Below, one piece after another: positions 1 to 12,579 of a stretch of DNA of 64,000 nucleotides; positions within the stretch are counted from its first letter, which is position 1; each line of letters opens with the position of its first letter. The DNA comes from Aquilaria yunnanensis. Its lineage: Eukaryota > Streptophyta > Magnoliopsida > Malvales > Thymelaeaceae. Below the pieces are notes generated by a model that was not told the origin of the DNA, did no database searches, and was given only the letters and a program-made list of their open reading frames with translations. A program made the position numbers and the translations under genes. The stretch spans positions 84,892,893-84,956,892 of the forward strand of contig CM077594.1 of the NCBI GenBank assembly GCA_039654915.1. Direction: 5' to 3'.

Positions 1-1954
1 ATTATAGAGATGGCATACACAGAATCTGTGCTCAACTTCAAGAAATAACTTATGCACTGTAGGAAGCAATCCCTACATAAGAAGAAAATTCATGTTAGAG
101 GAAGTTATATAAGCTGCAGCAAAAGAAGTTACTAAGGTTTTACCTTTTGTCTATCAGAAGTGATGGTCCAGTCTCTGGAATTTGCTTGGTTTATACCCAA
201 TTTCTCACCCAACAGACTAAGGAACTAATTCCATGAATCATATGGCTTAACCTCTACCCTAGCATAGGCAATTAGGAAGATGCAATCATTTGCATCCAAA
301 CAAACAACAGCAATAAGTTGACCTCCATAATGACTTTAGAGAAAACAACCATCCACACCAATTATAGGCCTGCATCCATTAAAGAACCCTTACTTATATG
401 CCTCCAGACATATGAACACCCTTTGAAAGACTAAATTTTTAAGCTGCAACTTGAACATAGTTCCAAGATTAGTCCTTCTAAGCTCACCCCCATAATCAGC
501 CAACTTGGAAAATTGTATTCTTTCATCACCTCTTATAATCTGAAGTGCTTTCTTAATCCCTCTCCATACTTTTTTCCTAGGGACATCTAATTTGAAATCT
601 CTCTTAATCTAACCCCTCAGTGCTATTATGGAAATATCAGGGTTAGGCCTTATGTTTTCAAGATATGTCTCAGCAATTCAGCCAAACTTGATATGTTTTG
701 ACTTGAACACCTTGATGCAATTGTGGTCATCAATGTAATTTTTTATTTGCACCATGCCACCTTTAACAAGTGTAGCATATAATGTCCAAGGACATCTTTC
801 TGCACATCTAGCCCTTAGCCTATGTTAATCACTCTTTACAACCCTTACATCACACCTTGACTTAATTCCATAAGCCTATATTGCTTTTTTCAACACATCA
901 AAGGACATGAATTTCTGACTCACAAGGAACTTAAGATCACTTATGTCAGATCTCTCATTGAAACTTGGGTACATATCACCTTCATCACTATTTGAGTATA
1001 TACTTTGCAAATCATTAGAGTCCAAATCTTCCTCAAAGCCTACTTCATATATAAAGCCTATACATGATTTCTTCCCTTTACCATTTTCTTCCCTACTTCC
1101 TCGAATATGATCACCAATGTCATTATCTTCCTATCCAATGTTATTGTCTGATTTCTCAAACTCTGCCTCACAACTTCATGTTCCAGAATTAGGTCTATAG
1201 TCTGCATCCTTTATGGTTGCTTCACTATCATCCCCTTCATCAGCCCCATTGCTACTACCCATTAGGGTAATCTCTGATCTTACCATTTACTCATCTTCAG
1301 CCTCATCATTGACTTTAACATTCTCAGATCCCACATCATGCTCATCTTCTAACTTAACATTCTCAGCTGCCACATTTGGTTCAACATTTACATGACCCTT
1401 TTCAACATCTCTTGCCAATATTTGCTTTTCATTCTCCTCCACAACCCATGTCAGTGCTTTTCTTTGGCTACTTTCACCTTTTTCTTTGCTTATAGATGTA
1501 GCACACTTCTTCCTTGATTATGGACAACTCCCATAACCCTCTTCTACAATTTTTTCTATCACAGCTTTCTTAGGACTAATAGCTTCTTTAATTTTCCCTA
1601 GAAAGGCCAACTCATCCTCAATCATATCTACTTTACTCTCCATCGAAATGAATATTTCAATAACAAGATTCTCATGCAAGCAAAGCATCATCATCTACAT
1701 CACTTCAACTTCATCTTTCAAGGGATTAAACCATCATCAAGGGGCATCCCTGGATATAACCAGAAGTAGTCCACGTAACTTGAATAACCCAACTCCTCCA
1801 CCATTTTGTCTATCTCTATTAGACTAAACCTATCAAATTGACAATAGTCCCAGTAGTTAACAAAACCTTCAATGTAGGCCTTCCATGGTAACTTTCCAAA
1901 CAAGCCCCCATGGTACATCTTCATGGTGAAATAACCATCACCAGGTCTTGCCAA
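1..1954 (-). pseudogene. MULE (MuDR-type) transposase remnant, 5' part
   Basis: This is a decayed transposase of a plant Mutator-like element, read leftwards and running off the window. The first 78 codons (1954-1718) are open and carry the PB1-like N-terminal domain typical of plant MULE proteins: a FTMKMYHGG start, then NYWDYC and IEIDKMVEELGY. Below about 930 the minus strand reads, between stops, as the MuDR DNA-binding region (KKAI.AYGIKSRCDVRV, then ARCAERCPWTLYA) and then as the start of the MULE catalytic domain around 400-230 (GCRPIIGVDGCFL, then GGQLIAVVCLDAN, with the usual DGCFL aspartate). Many stops and frameshifts show that it is dead. The region between (about 930-1700) is acidic linker-like and degraded. 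Confidence 0.75.
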
Positions 1955-2713
1955 CGGAAAATACTCTTTATGTTAATCACCGATGTTGTATATTCCACCC
2001 ACTCTCACATAATTCTATATTCTCCCATGGTCCCCATGTGGTCCCTTTTCCCCTACACAACACATAGAAGAAACACACATGACATACACACATACGACAC
2101 ACACATACCACCCACTTACCCCACAATATCTTTTACTTCCCCAACACCCCTACCCATCAACATTCAACTCTAAAATATTCTCCATCACTCAATCATAAAA
2201 GCAGATTCACTTACTATACAGTGGGCAGACTTCATTCTCATCTCTCTTCACTTTCCCTTCTACCATTTTTTTTCGGGAATATCTTCTCTTTTTTTGATTC
2301 TCTGCGCTTTTTCCTTTTCTCGGCTTTGTGATTCCAAATCTTTTATTCTCCGTGTAATGTCGAATCTTTTCTCCTTCTCAAGCCCTATCTCTCTCTCATT
2401 TTGTTCTCTCACCACTATCTCTATATACTTTGAAGATTGATGAACCGTTCCCCTCTTCTCTGTTTTCTCTTTTTTTTTCCATTTTTTTCCTCTCCAAATG
2501 TAATGACTTGTGTGTTTTCTCAGCTAGTGTGTACATTCCGGTGCCACATAAACGTTAACATGGCGTTTGCCATCCATTTAAATGAGTTCCGTTCACGTAG
2601 GGGTCAAAATGAAACATTTTAATAGGGTTATGGGCACATAGCAAGCAAAGTGAAGGTTAGGGTTAGAACAAAAATAATAATTAAAAGTTGAGGGTAGTGC
2701 GTGCCATTTACCC
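1..2713 (-). mobile_element. Mutator-like element, 5' end with putative terminal inverted repeat
   Basis: The transposase remnant sits inside this element, which is cut by the left edge of the window. About 760 bp upstream of the transposase start, the minus strand has a sequence beginning GGGTAAATGGCACGCAC at 2713. This has the form of many plant MULE/MITE termini and resembles the ends of another element in this window (21206-22329, GGTAAATAGCAC). The other end is outside the window, so neither the inverted repeat nor a 9-bp target duplication can be checked. 1955-2640 is CT-rich leader-like sequence with no gene that I can support. Confidence 0.45.
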
Positions 2714-3142
2714 TATTTTTAAACCTCCTACTTTTTTAAACCGTTTCATTTCAAAATTTCAAATTCTAATTTAAGTTGCCTGGTACCTATCCTGTGATAA
2801 ATTTGAACCACCTACAAATTTTTTAGGATTAATAGAAAATCTAAATTATTAGTCTTTTATTTTTTAAATCAAACGATCTTTTTCTCTATTTGAGTTGAAT
2901 AAAGTATAGGAATAAGGTACGTTTTCAAACTTAAGGCAAATATGTGACTAATACCAAATATTGGGAGAAAAAATGTAGTTAAGTGTTCTCTAATCCATTT
3001 AATGGTTTGTGTGTGTGTGATTTTTTTTTAGTCCAGTTTGACATTAGTGTTAGTAATTAGTATTATAATTTTAAATAAGTTATATAAGGATAATTTTAAT
3101 TTTTAAGTTCAGCTTTGTGGCCTCAAGCATTAATAAATTATA
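2714..3142. other. AT-rich spacer
   Basis: I see no gene or RNA here. It is AT-rich spacer between the MULE end and the first MITE, including a short GT repeat near 3007. The last 9 bp are the left target duplication of the MITE that follows. Confidence 0.5.
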
Positions 3143-3584
3143 GGAATAATTACAATGTGTCTACTAAGGTTTAGGTGAAATTAAACTTTATCCCGTTCTG
3201 TTTAAAAAATATAGAATTTGCCCCCTGTATTTTTAATATAGTTTGACAAAAACTTCTGAAATCTTAATTTTGACTGTAAATTACTCATCTTCAAGTAATT
3301 TTAATATGTATGGTAGTTTTTTTTGCAGTTAATTGACATTAAAAAAAAGAATCTTTTTCATATATAAAAATAAAAAAATTGATAATTTAAAATATTCATT
3401 AACTGTAAAAAAATATCATATATATTGAAACTACTAGAAAATGACTATTAAAATTTTTAAATAAAGATTTCAAAAGTTACTGTCAGACTATATTAAAAAT
3501 ATAGTGGCACAATGTATATATTTGAAATAGAAGGGATAAAGTGTAATTTCAACTAAACCTTAGGGGATAAATTGTAATTAACCC
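3143..3584. mobile_element. MULE-type MITE with perfect 9-bp target duplication
   Basis: This is a 442-bp element made almost wholly of two long inverted repeats of about 120 bp. The left end reads GGAATAATTACAATG and the right end, reverse-complemented, reads GGGTTAATTACAATT. Homology continues through the stretch ending AATATAGT.TGACA and ATTTCAAAAG on both arms. It is flanked by identical 9-bp direct repeats TAAATTATA (3134-3142 and 3585-3593). A 9-bp duplication is the hallmark of Mutator-superfamily insertion. There is no coding capacity, so it is non-autonomous. A decayed half copy of the same family lies near 17510-17720. Confidence 0.85.
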
Positions 3585-3593
3585 TAAATTATA

Positions 3594-5452
3594 ATATATC
3601 TATATAAAAACTGTGTAATCTGATCAACTGCAATCAATTTATGGTTGCTTGTAGGCGTCTATTCGTAAAGATGCTTGTCCACTTGGGCCAACAGCCGAAG
3701 GAGGCCAGTTCATGAGCGGCTGATGCACTTACGAAGTTTGGAACTTTGGAGCTGCAATGGAAGCTACCTTTCTTTATTTTGATAATTTTATAGACATTAG
3801 AATAAGGACTGTTACCTCCGAGTACAGCCTTGGTATTAGGACCCTGGCAAGGTTAATCTATTTGGCATTTCCTGCTCCTACTTGCCCCAATTACCCCTTT
3901 ATTGGGGTGCCTGATGCTGTTTGATTTTCATGTTGGTCTTAATATTAATGTAACCAATCCTTCTGATAGGGGAGAAGTCTCATGTTCCTTTAATCCTCTT
4001 GGTTATGAACCCCAGTCTTTCGCTGGAAACAAAAAAAAATTAAAAAAAACAATGTGAGGGCTCTATTGTCTTTGGGTCACTGAATGTTGTGTGGACTGAC
4101 AATGTAGTGTATTTCTTTGTCTGGCATTGCTTTCTTGACCTTGTTCTATATAATATGGTTCTATTTGTGAACTTTTTGTATGATTAGTTTTAGGATTTTT
4201 GATAACTTATTAATAGTAGAGACCAAATTGCTGAAACTAAAAGATAAAACTACTCTTATAAAACAAAACTTTTTTAAATTCTAATATTAATATCAACCAG
4301 GGCCATGGGAACCTCTCCGTTCACCTTATGAATAGCGACGTTCTAGCTACAGTAACACGTTTTGGGCCTTTGCCCTTCTTTTCTGCTGGTCTAGTAGGGA
4401 TGTGTACCTTCCTTTTGCCGGTCCATTAAGGATGTCGATTATCAGAAATTCTATGTAACTAAAGAGAAGCATTTCTCTCCAACCTTATGTACAATAACAT
4501 GTTTTGGGCCATAACCCTTTCCTTCGGCTGGTCTGGTATGGATGTCCATTACAAGAGAATGCGCAAAAAATATGATAGATCCTCAATCTGTTGTGAGGTT
4601 ATAATTTTATCTTCAAACTTGGAAATCAGCCATTTTTTCACCTTGTCCTACTAAGGACAGAAGATGTCCATAACGAGGGATAAGATTACATGGAAAGTTC
4701 TTAATATGTGTACAGTGTCACAATTTCATCATCGAACTTTCAGAAACATTACATTTTCTCCAGCTGTGAAAGATTTATGCCCTAGATCGATGACATTAAA
4801 TTTAACTAAGTCTAAGAATAGTTCATTGGCTCTGGGACACATGTTTTGGTTTTCCCATGTTTGCTGTTGAACTCTCATACTTGGTAATTCACTCCTAATT
4901 TCCGATAAAATCCGGCTTCTTGATTAAACTCCAAACTCAACCACTTACTCTTCAGGAAAAGTTTTTTACGGTCACAAATATTTTCCAGTTCCCAAATTGA
5001 TTGCCAGCAATTTTAAAAAGTTTCAATAGTTTAACGAGTCAATTTATTTTAACTTAAGTCAACTAACTTATTTTTACTTTTACATCTTTTTTGCCTAAAA
5101 CCAAATTTATTTGAAAGCCAATATTATGTAGATGTAACAATCCATTTAAAAGTAAATTCTCATAATGTTGTTAAATTTTTATAAATTTTTCTTTTTTAAT
5201 GCATTAAATTAGAAAATTTTATAAAAATTTAGTAAGATTACAAAAATTATATTTTCAATGGACTATTATAGTTACATAATATTGACTTTTAATTAAAATT
5301 AGTTTAGGATAAAAAAATGTAAGAATACAAATAAGCCATTTTGAAATCAATTTACTTAAGTTAAAACAAACTCGGTGTGAAGCTTTTTACTCATCAAGTG
5401 ATTTCATTTAATCATTAATAACTTTTATTAGCGTTTTTTTCCTTTATAAAAG
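3594..5452. other. Spacer with diverged direct repeats
   Basis: No gene is supported. 3640-4040 has a higher GC content than its surroundings and ends in an A-rich tail (4028-4050). It could be the 3' end of a retroposed sequence, but I do not recognise it. 4324-4690 contains two to three diverged direct repeats of a module with ACATGTTTTGGGCC-like and GCTGGTCT.GTA.GGATGT-like segments (about 4350-4435, 4490-4545 and weaker at 4640-4670). The rest is AT-rich. Confidence 0.4.
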
Positions 5453-6746
5453 TAGATGTGGCCAATGTGCCAGGTTGACCTGAGTCCGCTCCAAACCCCA
5501 GCTTGGGTCAAACTCAGCCTGACTCGGTCAAACCCGGCCCGGCCCGGTCAACCCCGAGTTCGCCCAACACGGAGTAGACTCAGGAGGAGGCAGGGCAAAT
5601 ATGGGCCAGGCAAAAGAGAGAAGCCCAAGTGAGCTCGCCTTGGCCCACCAGCCCACACAAACTAGACCTGAACTTGAACCGGCCAAGCTGGGCCACCAGT
5701 TTCTAACGTTCAAAAATTCAAAAAAATTTAGGATTTAAATAGAAAAGTTGTAAAAATTTTAGGATTAAAAATGGTCTTTTCTTCGGCTTTTCTTACGTTA
5801 GCGTTTCTAAACACTTTGGGAAAATATCAATTTGTCTTTCACTATATTTTGTTCCAAATACTTTACAAAATTGATCATTCATTCTCTTATATTGAAAAGA
5901 TTAAAGCTTCTTTTTTGTACAGTCCACAAAATATACAATATTTTTTCTGGTTATGCATCAAATTATAAAAAATTATACTTTGTTGAGGATATATTTGTTG
6001 TCATCATTTAAATTAATGCTATATCTGTCTAGCCTAAAGCACACCTAACGTACAAATTAGTTATTGTTCAATAGGCCCCATTAATATTATTCTTTTCCAG
6101 TTTAAGAAAAATATTGTCTTATTTATTATTTTAGAAAATTTTTAAACTCAATAATAAGCATCTTATTCTATAATATTGCTTTTTAATGATTAAAAATATT
6201 TATTTTGAGATTTTTTTATACATTGAAACTTTTAATCATTCTTTAATATGTTTAAAAACATTTTTAATTTTTATTTCTTCAAAAAAACATATATTTTTTA
6301 GCTTTCTTATTTTTTAAATTTGAAACATGAAAAAAATTATTAACAAAAATGTACTCAAATTAAAATTAAAAAATTGTAAGAAAATTAAAATATTTTTACT
6401 TGAAAAATTGTAAGATCTTAGGTTTTACTTTCCGATATTTTTCTGAAACATTTTGTCATTTTCAAGTGTAAAGCACGTTCCAAATGATTTAGTGCCGTTT
6501 GGCTTTTTCATTAATAAAATTACACTGGCGGTTGTGTTTTTCTTCAAATAAAAACATTTTTAGTCAAATTACACTTGAATAATATTTTGAAACATGTTTC
6601 AACATTTTTTGTTGAAATCGGAAAAACTTGGCTCAACAAGGTTCCGCCCCTAGCCCAAGCCAAACCCCCCTTAAGACAGGCTGAGCCCGGGTCCAAATTT
6701 CCTAACCCAAGCCCCGCCGGTCAGGTCAACCCATCAGCCACCTCTG
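5453..6746. mobile_element. hAT-like non-autonomous element with GC-rich termini
   Basis: There are two unusually GC-rich islands (about 5455-5705 and 6630-6745) in AT-rich DNA, and they are inverted relatives. The left end reads TAGATGTGGCCAATG...GGTTGACCTGA. The right end, reverse-complemented, reads CAGAGGTGGCTGATG...GTTGACCTGA. Terminal repeats of this style with subterminal GGCCCG/CGGGCC-type repeats are typical of plant hAT derivatives. The flanking 8-mers (5445-5452 and 6747-6754) agree at 5 of 8 positions, compatible with a decayed 8-bp target duplication but not proof. The open frames in the islands are by-products of GC richness. Confidence 0.5.
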
Positions 6747-7015
6747 TCAATAAGTCATTCATGTTTCAAATTTTCAAAGAGTATAAATGAATTAAGTATG
6801 TACAATATATGTAATATAACATCTCTTTCATGCTTGTTTTTTAATAATTAAATTTGAACTTGCCCTGCAGTACTAGTAAAGTGGAAAACAATATAAAGTG
6901 GAAAATGGGAAGTTGGATTTCAACTCCCGCCTCCCTAATTTCTTCCCAAATGGAGCAATTTGTAAGTTTTTCGGGTCTCAAACAAGTTGGTATTTTCCCT
7001 CTTTCATACATATAA
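6747..7015. other. AT-rich spacer
   Basis: This is a short spacer between the hAT-like element and the next MITE. No gene is seen. 7007-7015 is the left target duplication of the MITE. Confidence 0.4.
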
Positions 7016-7604
7016 GGCAAAAGAATCAAATTTACTACTAATGCTTTCGGTTGAGAGCGGATATGCTACTATTGTTTATTTTTTGCTCAATCTCCTACTA
7101 ATGTTTTAAAATGGGCCGGATATGCTACTAAAGTTTTAAATTAAAAGTAGATATGCCACTGGTCATTAAAAATATAACGGAAAACGTTAAAAAGCTAATG
7201 AAAAATATTAAAAATAACATGTTTTGAAATTTTATGATGATAATGTAAGTTTTAACAAATTTCAAAGACTTGGCAAGGAGATTAGATAGCAGAGATAGAT
7301 GGAGGGTAGGGATGCGGTTGGGGTGTTAGTGACAGAGACAACGACAGGGTCGAAACACTAATGGTAGAGATCAAACCCTCTTTTAGTAAAAATCTCAAAA
7401 GTCCTGATTATGTTTTTAAAAATGCATAATAACCCCAAGATTTCAAAACCTGTTATTTTTACCATTTTCCATTATTTTCTAACGGATAGTGGCATATTTA
7501 GCCTATTTTAAAACATTAGTGAGAGATTGGGCAACAAAAAAAAAACTGTAGTAGCATATTCACTCACTACCTAAAACATTAGTGGCAAATTTGATATTTC
7601 TGCC
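7016..7604. mobile_element. MULE-type MITE, family A copy 1 (inverted)
   Basis: This 589-bp element has long terminal inverted repeats (left GGCAAAAGAATCAAATTT, right end reverse-complemented GGCAGAAATATCAAATTT) that continue for about 150 bp. It is flanked by TACATATAA (7007-7015) and TACATACAA (7605-7613), a 9-bp target duplication with one mismatch. The unique centre (about 7260-7380) is the reverse complement of the centre of the element at 23203-23832, so the two are copies of one family in opposite orientation. There is no coding capacity. Confidence 0.85.
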
Positions 7605-7613
7605 TACATACAA

Positions 7614-8695
7614 ATAACACTTATATAAAACTCTTATATCTAGTAGTGGCTACTTCCAATTACCAAAAAAAAAAAAAAAATTGAACTTAATGGATAAATT
7701 ATAAATTTCCCCATAGCTATATCAAGTAAATTATGTAATGGCCCAACCTTAATTTGTTCTTTGACTATTTTGGGTATTTTCGGATAGGCCAAGAAGACGG
7801 AAAAAAAAAGAAGAAGTACGTTAAACACACTAGTATTAAGCCTGCACTTTGTCGCAGGGCAATAAATCAACATTCAATGAAAAAGAATTTAAATTAAAAT
7901 AAAGACAAGCGGAAATTGCGCTCAATTATCCAATGAGAAAGCTTGGGGGCCAATTTGGCAGGAAAAAAAATTTAGGGACTAAACCAACGTTTTATCAACC
8001 AGCTCAATAAAAGGGGTAAAATCCACTTAAAGTTACCTAACTTATTAACTTATTTTTTTTGTCCAAAACGGATGCTTGAACTTTATGTTGTCCTAGCGAG
8101 TCACATTTCTACTCTCTATAAATTAGAAACAAGATATAAAGAGATAAAAAGCTAATAATTTAAATTTTTTCTTGACTACTAAAAAAATATTCCTCATTTT
8201 AAATTTATTAAAAACAGTTATCAATAGTTTAAATTAACATTTGAAAAATTATTATCCGACAATTTCTTCAAGTTAATATGTTCATTCAATGGATGACCAA
8301 CATGAAATTTCTTTACTAGGTTGAAAACTAAAAATTGAACATATGTTGTTAGATTTAAAACCAAAACAAAACAGTCAATAAGTTAATGACTAAACCAAAA
8401 TAATAATAAATGTATATCCATGCAATTTAGCCAACTATAATCAGTTGAAAATCCATAAAATACGATCAAGTGAACATGACTAATACGTTCCTAGTTGCAT
8501 ACATAACTCCCCAACATCTAGCATTCAATTTATGGGCTATGCAACAGCACCAGGAACAGCAACTGAAAAAATGCAGATTATTTCAGCAACGTCCTAAAGA
8601 AAAGAAAAAGGAGAGACGCCACTCAACTCGGAGCTGGAAAAATTCCGAGTCAAACAACTTGGTGTGGTTGGAAAGTTTCCCCGAAGCACAAGACC
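7614..8695. other. Spacer with probable decayed inverted-repeat element
   Basis: No gene is supported. About 8016-8400 looks like another decayed foldback element: CTTATTAACTTATTTT near 8040 is mirrored by a reverse-complement relative near 8375-8400, and the centre is AT-rich. An A-tract lies at 7663-7680. The last few hundred bases are downstream of the GET2-like stop codon and probably include its 3' UTR. Confidence 0.35.
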
Positions 8696-10547
8696 TTACG
8701 TGAAACAGAGGCCACATATTATGATTACAGCATACAAACTGCAATCCATAGCAACTGCATCAAAAGCCTTCTGCATTACCATGCCCACCTCCAACGTTTT
8801 CCCGAGTTGGTCAGCCCAAGCATACTCGTCCGAAGAGGCATTGTTGTTCTCCCCCCTATCTGCCCTCTCGAGGACTCCATGACTGTCCAGAATTTTCACG
8901 GTTACGACTGTCATATTGGTCAGCAAAAGTAGGAAAAGAGGCTTAAAGCTAATGAGGCTGTTTATAAATCTGCTGCCAAGCAGAGGAAATCCTAGATTAG
9001 ATAGAACAACCAAAACAGCTGCAGCTGCTGAATACAGGAGGCGGGTATGCTCTGTTGAAGAGATTGCAAAACTTATTGTAGCATGAGTGAAAAGGTCAAG
9101 CTGACTCGTTTTCCTTTTGGAACCTTGCCCTGACGTCGGTGCAGAACTAGGTGAAGGTTGATTTGGTGAAGGTGCCAGGGATGGTCTAAAGCCATCCAAA
9201 GCAGGACCACTACCAGCATCAAAAGATTTGTTCTTAGGCAACCCCAAGCTGGAGGATGTCTCCTCAGCAACAGGAGAAACTGCATTTTCAAATGAAATTC
9301 ATCATCAGCAACAACCAAGAAACTGCAGCTGACAAACTCAAGAGGACAGGAAAACATCCGCTGCTTTTTGTAGCACCTAACAGACAACAAGTGGGTGAAC
9401 TTTGTCAACATCATGAACTAATCAATCTGAACTGAAAGACCACAAATCCACTCAGGCCCCTCCCATTGGGCTGCCCTTACTAACCTGAAAGAGTCTGAGC
9501 CTCGTAGGAGGCTTTCAAACTTCCCCCATTTTCCTTTTGCTAGATGTCCCTCCCTTCCTCCAGGATTGTTCCAAAAAAGGGACAAAACAAAACAAAAGGA
9601 CCTAGAAAGAATAATTTAGCCAAAAAAATGTATGTAGCTTTCCCTATCTCCCAAACACCCTTCAAGTGAAATTGAAGATATGACTAGGATTAATCTCCAG
9701 AACTTGGTAGACTCATGAATCATTGGCAGAGACCGAAAAGAAACTAAGAGACAAGTAAAAGAACCTTTCAGAAAATCAGGCAATCTTTATTCAAACCTTT
9801 CAACAGTAAGCTTCAGATTCGGATCATTGAAAGTTGTCTTTCTTCTTAAAATAAATTAAACTTATGATTGAACCCAGAATTAAAGGAACTCCTAAATGTA
9901 CCCATTAACTAGTTCCATTCAAGCACCACTCCAACAGAAAAAACATATACAGTGGCTCTGTTTGGCATCAGTTTGATTAATTTGCATCAAAGAATGGGAA
10001 AAGCCATCTAAGTGTAGCCATTAGCATTAGAAGTCTGGAGAAGTTATTTGAACCATCCAAATTTTATCTCAAACACTAGACCTAATAACAAAACTCTTCC
10101 CAAATGGGCCTAAACTAACCTTCATATAGAGCTTACTTTCAAAATTTTCAGGGACCTCTATAGAAAGAAGACCCAGATTGTTCATCGAAACCTCCAGACA
10201 TGCATTGAATCCACAGCACGAAAAAAGAAGAACCTCGATTTCAACTCGAGAACAAAATCAAAATCCTATTAGTCAGCACAAGCCGTCGGACAAAAACAAC
10301 GTATTAACATCAACTGGTTCCATCACATAAAATCAGAAATGGGAATCACGCTATTACAGAACGAGAAAGGAACAGAATCAGGAGGGAAGGTACCGGGGGC
10401 AGAGGCCAGAGGGAAGGGTAAAACAACCGCGCCAGACGAGTCGAAATCAGCAGATTTGGGGACCCGACCCGAGATGAGAGCCAAGCGGTCCGATCCCCGA
10501 TCGACGATCTTCCTCCGGCGGTTCTCTCTGCTCGTATTCGTCGCCAT
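8696..10547 (-). CDS. GET2/CAML-like receptor subunit for tail-anchored protein insertion
   Basis: Two coding exons join in frame: 10547-10394 and 9279-8696 (intron 10393-9280, GT...AG), giving 245 aa. The N-terminus has a basic, Arg-rich motif at residues 7-21 (RENRRRKIVDRGSDR). This is the kind of sequence with which yeast Get2, animal CAML and the plant GET2-like protein (G1IP) bind the targeting ATPase GET3. A Ser/Pro-rich linker (about 52-110) follows, then three hydrophobic segments near residues 132-153, 157-180 and 228-244, matching the three-helix topology of the family. The expected role is to form the ER receptor with GET1 that releases tail-anchored proteins from GET3 into the ER membrane. 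The ATG at 10547 is chosen because it places the basic motif at the extreme N-terminus. The family call rests on motif and topology, not on alignment. Confidence 0.75.
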
Positions 10548-10773
10548 GCCTGAATTGAGCCGCTCGTAACGGATTCAGAAGCGATGAAGGAACGTGGGAC
10601 GGATCCAAAAAACGCAGAGATTCAGAAAAATTCGCTTTGTACGGGGGAAGCTTAGGAAATGAAATCATGGTCGTCGTTATTCTCTTGTAATCCGCCCAAA
10701 TACCCAACCATGATATTTAGCATTTCATCACGTTCACTGTGTATGAAATTTATGCTCTGATGTGCTTTTCTTT
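10548..10773 (-). promoter_or_regulatory. Presumed 5' UTR and core promoter of the GET2-like gene
   Basis: This is a moderately GC-rich stretch directly upstream of the GET2-like start codon, unlike the AT-rich DNA beyond it. An upstream open frame from 10707 overlaps the start in another frame. I cannot point to a clear TATA box. The upstream side is bounded by a transposon end at about 10774. Confidence 0.35.
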
Positions 10774-11789
10774 GGGTAAACGGCAACTATTGTCCTCACA
10801 CTATCATCTATCTTGCGCCATCATCCTCAAACTATTAAATGTTGAACGAGTCGTCCTAAACTATGAATGATGTCGAGTTGTTGACATGTTGTATCATTTG
10901 TCATCCACTCATTCCCACTGTTAAACACTAACGAAAAATGACTGAAATGCAACAAAATGAAATATTATGAACGAGCTCAATAGCATAGCAAAATTAAAGG
11001 TTTAAAAATCCAATAAACCAAGAAAATAAAATTAAAACTTACGTTTTATGAAAAATAGTGCCAAAAAAAATTTTAAATCAAATAAATAAATCAAAATAAT
11101 AAATATTTTAGAACATAAAATTAAAAAAATAAAGTAGGAATAAAAATAAAAATATTCTTAAAAACTTGAACAATAATAAATGAAGAGAAAAAGAGAAAAT
11201 AAAAAAAAACGTAACTAACAAATAAAATAAAAATATGATAGAAAAATGGTGCTATGCTTATTTATTTTTCCTCTACTTTATATGTGTTATATTTTTCATA
11301 TTCATTTATTTATTTCACTTATTGAAAGTATAATCAGTTAAGTACTATTTCCATTAGGAAAGAACCACATCGAGATGTGTAAAGAGTATTTAGGTTGTTT
11401 CACTATGATCATATTATATTCCCTCTCTTTCTATTTACTTATATTTTTATTATTTTATTATCTATGATTTTATGATTTATTTTTTAAATTAATAACAATA
11501 TATTTTTTTCCTTATTTATTTATTTCTCTATTATTCTTTAATTTTTTTAATTTTTATAGTTTTTATATCATTGTTTTATTATTATCATCTATTTATTTAT
11601 TTACTACTACTATTATAATAAAAATATATATATATATAAAAGTATGACTTGATTATTAATATTTTATATTTCCGTAAATATAAGTTTTAATTTTTTATTT
11701 GTGGTTAAATGGCATTTTAGACCTTTAATTTTACTATCTTGTTCAGTTTGGTCATAATATTCCATTTCTTTTCAATTTAGTCATCTTGG
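10774..11789. other. AT-rich spacer with one MITE terminus
   Basis: A MULE/MITE-like terminus starts near 10774 (GGGTAAACGGCAACTATTG) and is recognisable to about 10935. No matching right end is visible, so it is a half element. From 10960 to 11700 the sequence is very AT-rich and simple, with a TA run at 11624-11638. There is no gene. Confidence 0.4.
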
Positions 11790-12060
11790 AGCTTGGACCC
11801 TTCTTCTCTTGCATAATCAGAAGAAATAGGAATTCCCATATACTTCATACGCAAGCTTGCCTCTCTAAATCCCGTAATAGCCAATATTTCATGTTTCAAA
11901 CTTTTTGGTGTGCCACCTAAGAAAACTTATGTCTTCTACTTGCTAGGGAATAATCCTAATGTCTCACTAAAATCGTTTAACAGTGGGACACAAAATCAAC
12001 CTATGTTTTCAATTTTTTCTTCTATTTAAATGCTATATAGGACTTTGTTTTCTGGATAGC
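11790..12060 (-). pseudogene. LINE reverse-transcriptase fragment
   Basis: The minus strand of about 11960-11790 reads, with at least one frameshift, as a piece of a plant LINE reverse transcriptase: FLGGTPKSLKHEILAITGF followed by RMKYMGIPISSDYARE. This corresponds to the segment after the catalytic region in which plant LINEs have I..I.GF....P.KYLG.P. Upstream (to about 12060) there is weaker similarity (FSETLGLFPSKSKT). No endonuclease or complete domain is present, so it is a short dead fragment. Confidence 0.6.
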
Positions 12061-12579
12061 TTATAGTGAACCCCCAACATTAGGTTGATATTAGAGTTAT
12101 ATTGCTACAATCTAAAAATTTACACTTTTCTCCTGCCTTTTCTTTTTGAACATCAAAGATGTTTATTAATTAAAAGAAGAATACAAAAAGGTCCAGCCAA
12201 AAGCTAAAACAAACATGAGACCCGTTTATAAAAGAAACAAAATCTCCCAACCCCCCCCCCCCCAACAACTTCTTAAGACACAGCTTGTTAACCTTTGAAA
12301 TTAACCTCACTAAACATCATTAATCCTTGATACCTCATTCCAATATTTTCAATTCATTACACAAGGTTAGCCCCTTCCTACAAGAGACAAACATTTTATG
12401 ACTCTCTTTTTCCATCTTGAAGTGTTTATAATTCCTCATACAATTTAAAAGTCAATCTTTCACACCTGTTAGAAGAAACCCCTAACAATTTATTAAATCT
12501 ATTGATCATTTTCTTTACCCAAGAAGAATTAGCCAAACTAGATAGTCCCTTTGACCTAAGACACCAAATTTAGTGGCTA
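12061..12579. other. Spacer, contains a C14 homopolymer
   Basis: No gene is recognised. A run of about 14 cytosines lies at 12250-12263. The minus strand between 12300 and 12579 has scattered short open stretches that may extend the unknown coding fragment ending at 12580, but stops are frequent. Confidence 0.35.

Noticed and set aside
2650..2668. GGTTAGGGTTAG, telomere-like
   Set aside because: Only about two units and not the usual plant TTTAGGG spacing; chance or short interstitial motif.
5528..5713. 61-codon frame in a GC-rich block
   Set aside because: The block is the subterminal repeat region of a hAT-like element, and its frame is a product of base composition.
12250..12263. C14 run as an assembly gap or functional motif
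   Set aside because: A homopolymer without surrounding structure; nothing further can be supported.
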